NCBI GenBank assembly: GCA_014238475.1
Contig: JABAAZ010000002.1
Coordinates: forward strand, 1-12,596
Direction: 5' to 3'
Length of the DNA: 12,596 nucleotides
Source: Candidatus Paceibacter sp.
GTDB lineage: Bacteria; Patescibacteriota; Minisyncoccia; Phycocordibacterales; JABAAK01
Below, one piece after another: positions 12,285 through 12,596 of the stretch. The first letter of the stretch is position 1, and each line of letters starts with the position of its first letter. The notes beneath the pieces were generated by a model, which saw only the letters and a list, made by a program, of their open reading frames with translations, ran no database searches and was not told the origin of the DNA. Position numbers and translations under genes: made by a program.

Positions 12285-12596
12285 TTATTCAATTTTATTA
12301 ATAAATCGATTTACAAACTTGTCTGATTCTTTTGATGCATTTAAAATATATTCTTTAAAATTTTTAATTAGATTAATTTTTTTGTTATGAATTTGATAAA
12401 AAGTAAAATTTTTAATTTTACCCAAAAACATTCTATCGTGTGTAACAAGTATTATGTTTCCCGGAAAAGATGACAACATGTGTTCCAGAGCTTCAGTTGT
12501 CTCTATGTCTAGGTGGTTTGTTGGTTCATCAAGTATTAATGTATTTGATTCAATTGTTGAAATTCCAGCAAACAATAGTCTCATTCTTTGTCCTGG
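12285..12596 (-). CDS. ABC-F family ATPase, C-terminal end (cut by window edge)
   Basis: The frame is open to the right window edge; 103 residues are visible, so the N-terminal part is missing. The first residues PGQRMRLLFA are the end of an ABC signature, with Pro where most ABC-F proteins have Gly or Ser. Walker B follows as TLILDEPTNHLD, the form typical of ABC-F proteins, and then the H-loop LVTHDR. About 45 residues of Lys- and Asn-rich helix after the H-loop end the protein, with no long C-terminal extension. ABC-F proteins are soluble twin-ATPase factors that act on the ribosome in translation control or antibiotic protection. Which subgroup this is cannot be decided without the linker and first ATPase domain. 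It lies upstream of the acetyltransferase gene on the same strand, separated by 109 bases in which I see no gene. Confidence 0.88.
   Translation of the reverse strand, partial: PGQRMRLLFAGISTIESNTLILDEPTNHLDIETTEALEHMLSSFPGNIILVTHDRMFLGKIKNFTFYQIHNKKINLIKNFKEYILNASKESDKFVNRFINKIE

Overview
The window is AT-rich (roughly one third G+C by eye) and carries compact, mostly single-copy housekeeping genes. Almost none has a Shine-Dalgarno sequence. Several families are present in reduced or divergent form: a ComEC split over two genes, a trigger factor without its PPIase domain, TPI and PGK enzymes with changed near-invariant residues, and a stand-alone NusA with an acidic tail. This combination suggests a small-genome bacterium of the Candidate Phyla Radiation (Patescibacteria, perhaps a Parcubacteria-like lineage). 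That placement is an inference from gene content; no rRNA is present to confirm it.

Left part (1-4262): a PIF1-like helicase cut by the window edge and the metallo-beta-lactamase half of ComEC form one minus-strand pair. The membrane half of ComEC lies further right, also on the minus strand. Between the two halves sits an oppositely oriented, translationally coupled pair: a HAD phosphatase and an Fe/Mn superoxide dismutase. A HIT-family nucleotide hydrolase diverges from the membrane half of comEC. DNA uptake and DNA processing are therefore interleaved with stress and housekeeping functions.

Middle (4263-11211): minus-strand blocks. tpiA-pgk overlap and give two glycolytic steps. HU has a good sigma70-type promoter and a strong hairpin terminator that runs into the tpiA promoter. 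The cluster ppa, a signal-peptide protein, a single-pass membrane protein, tig and clpP is tightly packed and links pyrophosphate removal with chaperone and protease functions and two unrecognised envelope proteins. nusA lies upstream of this cluster, and its leader contains a promoter followed directly by a terminator-like hairpin.

Right part (11212-12596): a tRNA-Gly(TCC) on the plus strand, flanked by a 10-bp inverted repeat; a short, less AT-rich spacer holding three copies of a 10-bp motif; a RimJ/RimL-type acetyltransferase; and the C-terminal end of an ABC-F ATPase cut by the window edge.

There is no CRISPR array, insertion sequence or phage module. The most unusual items are the nusA leader, the terminator/promoter overlap at HU-tpiA, the two unknown envelope genes before tig, and the altered active-site surroundings of TPI and PGK.
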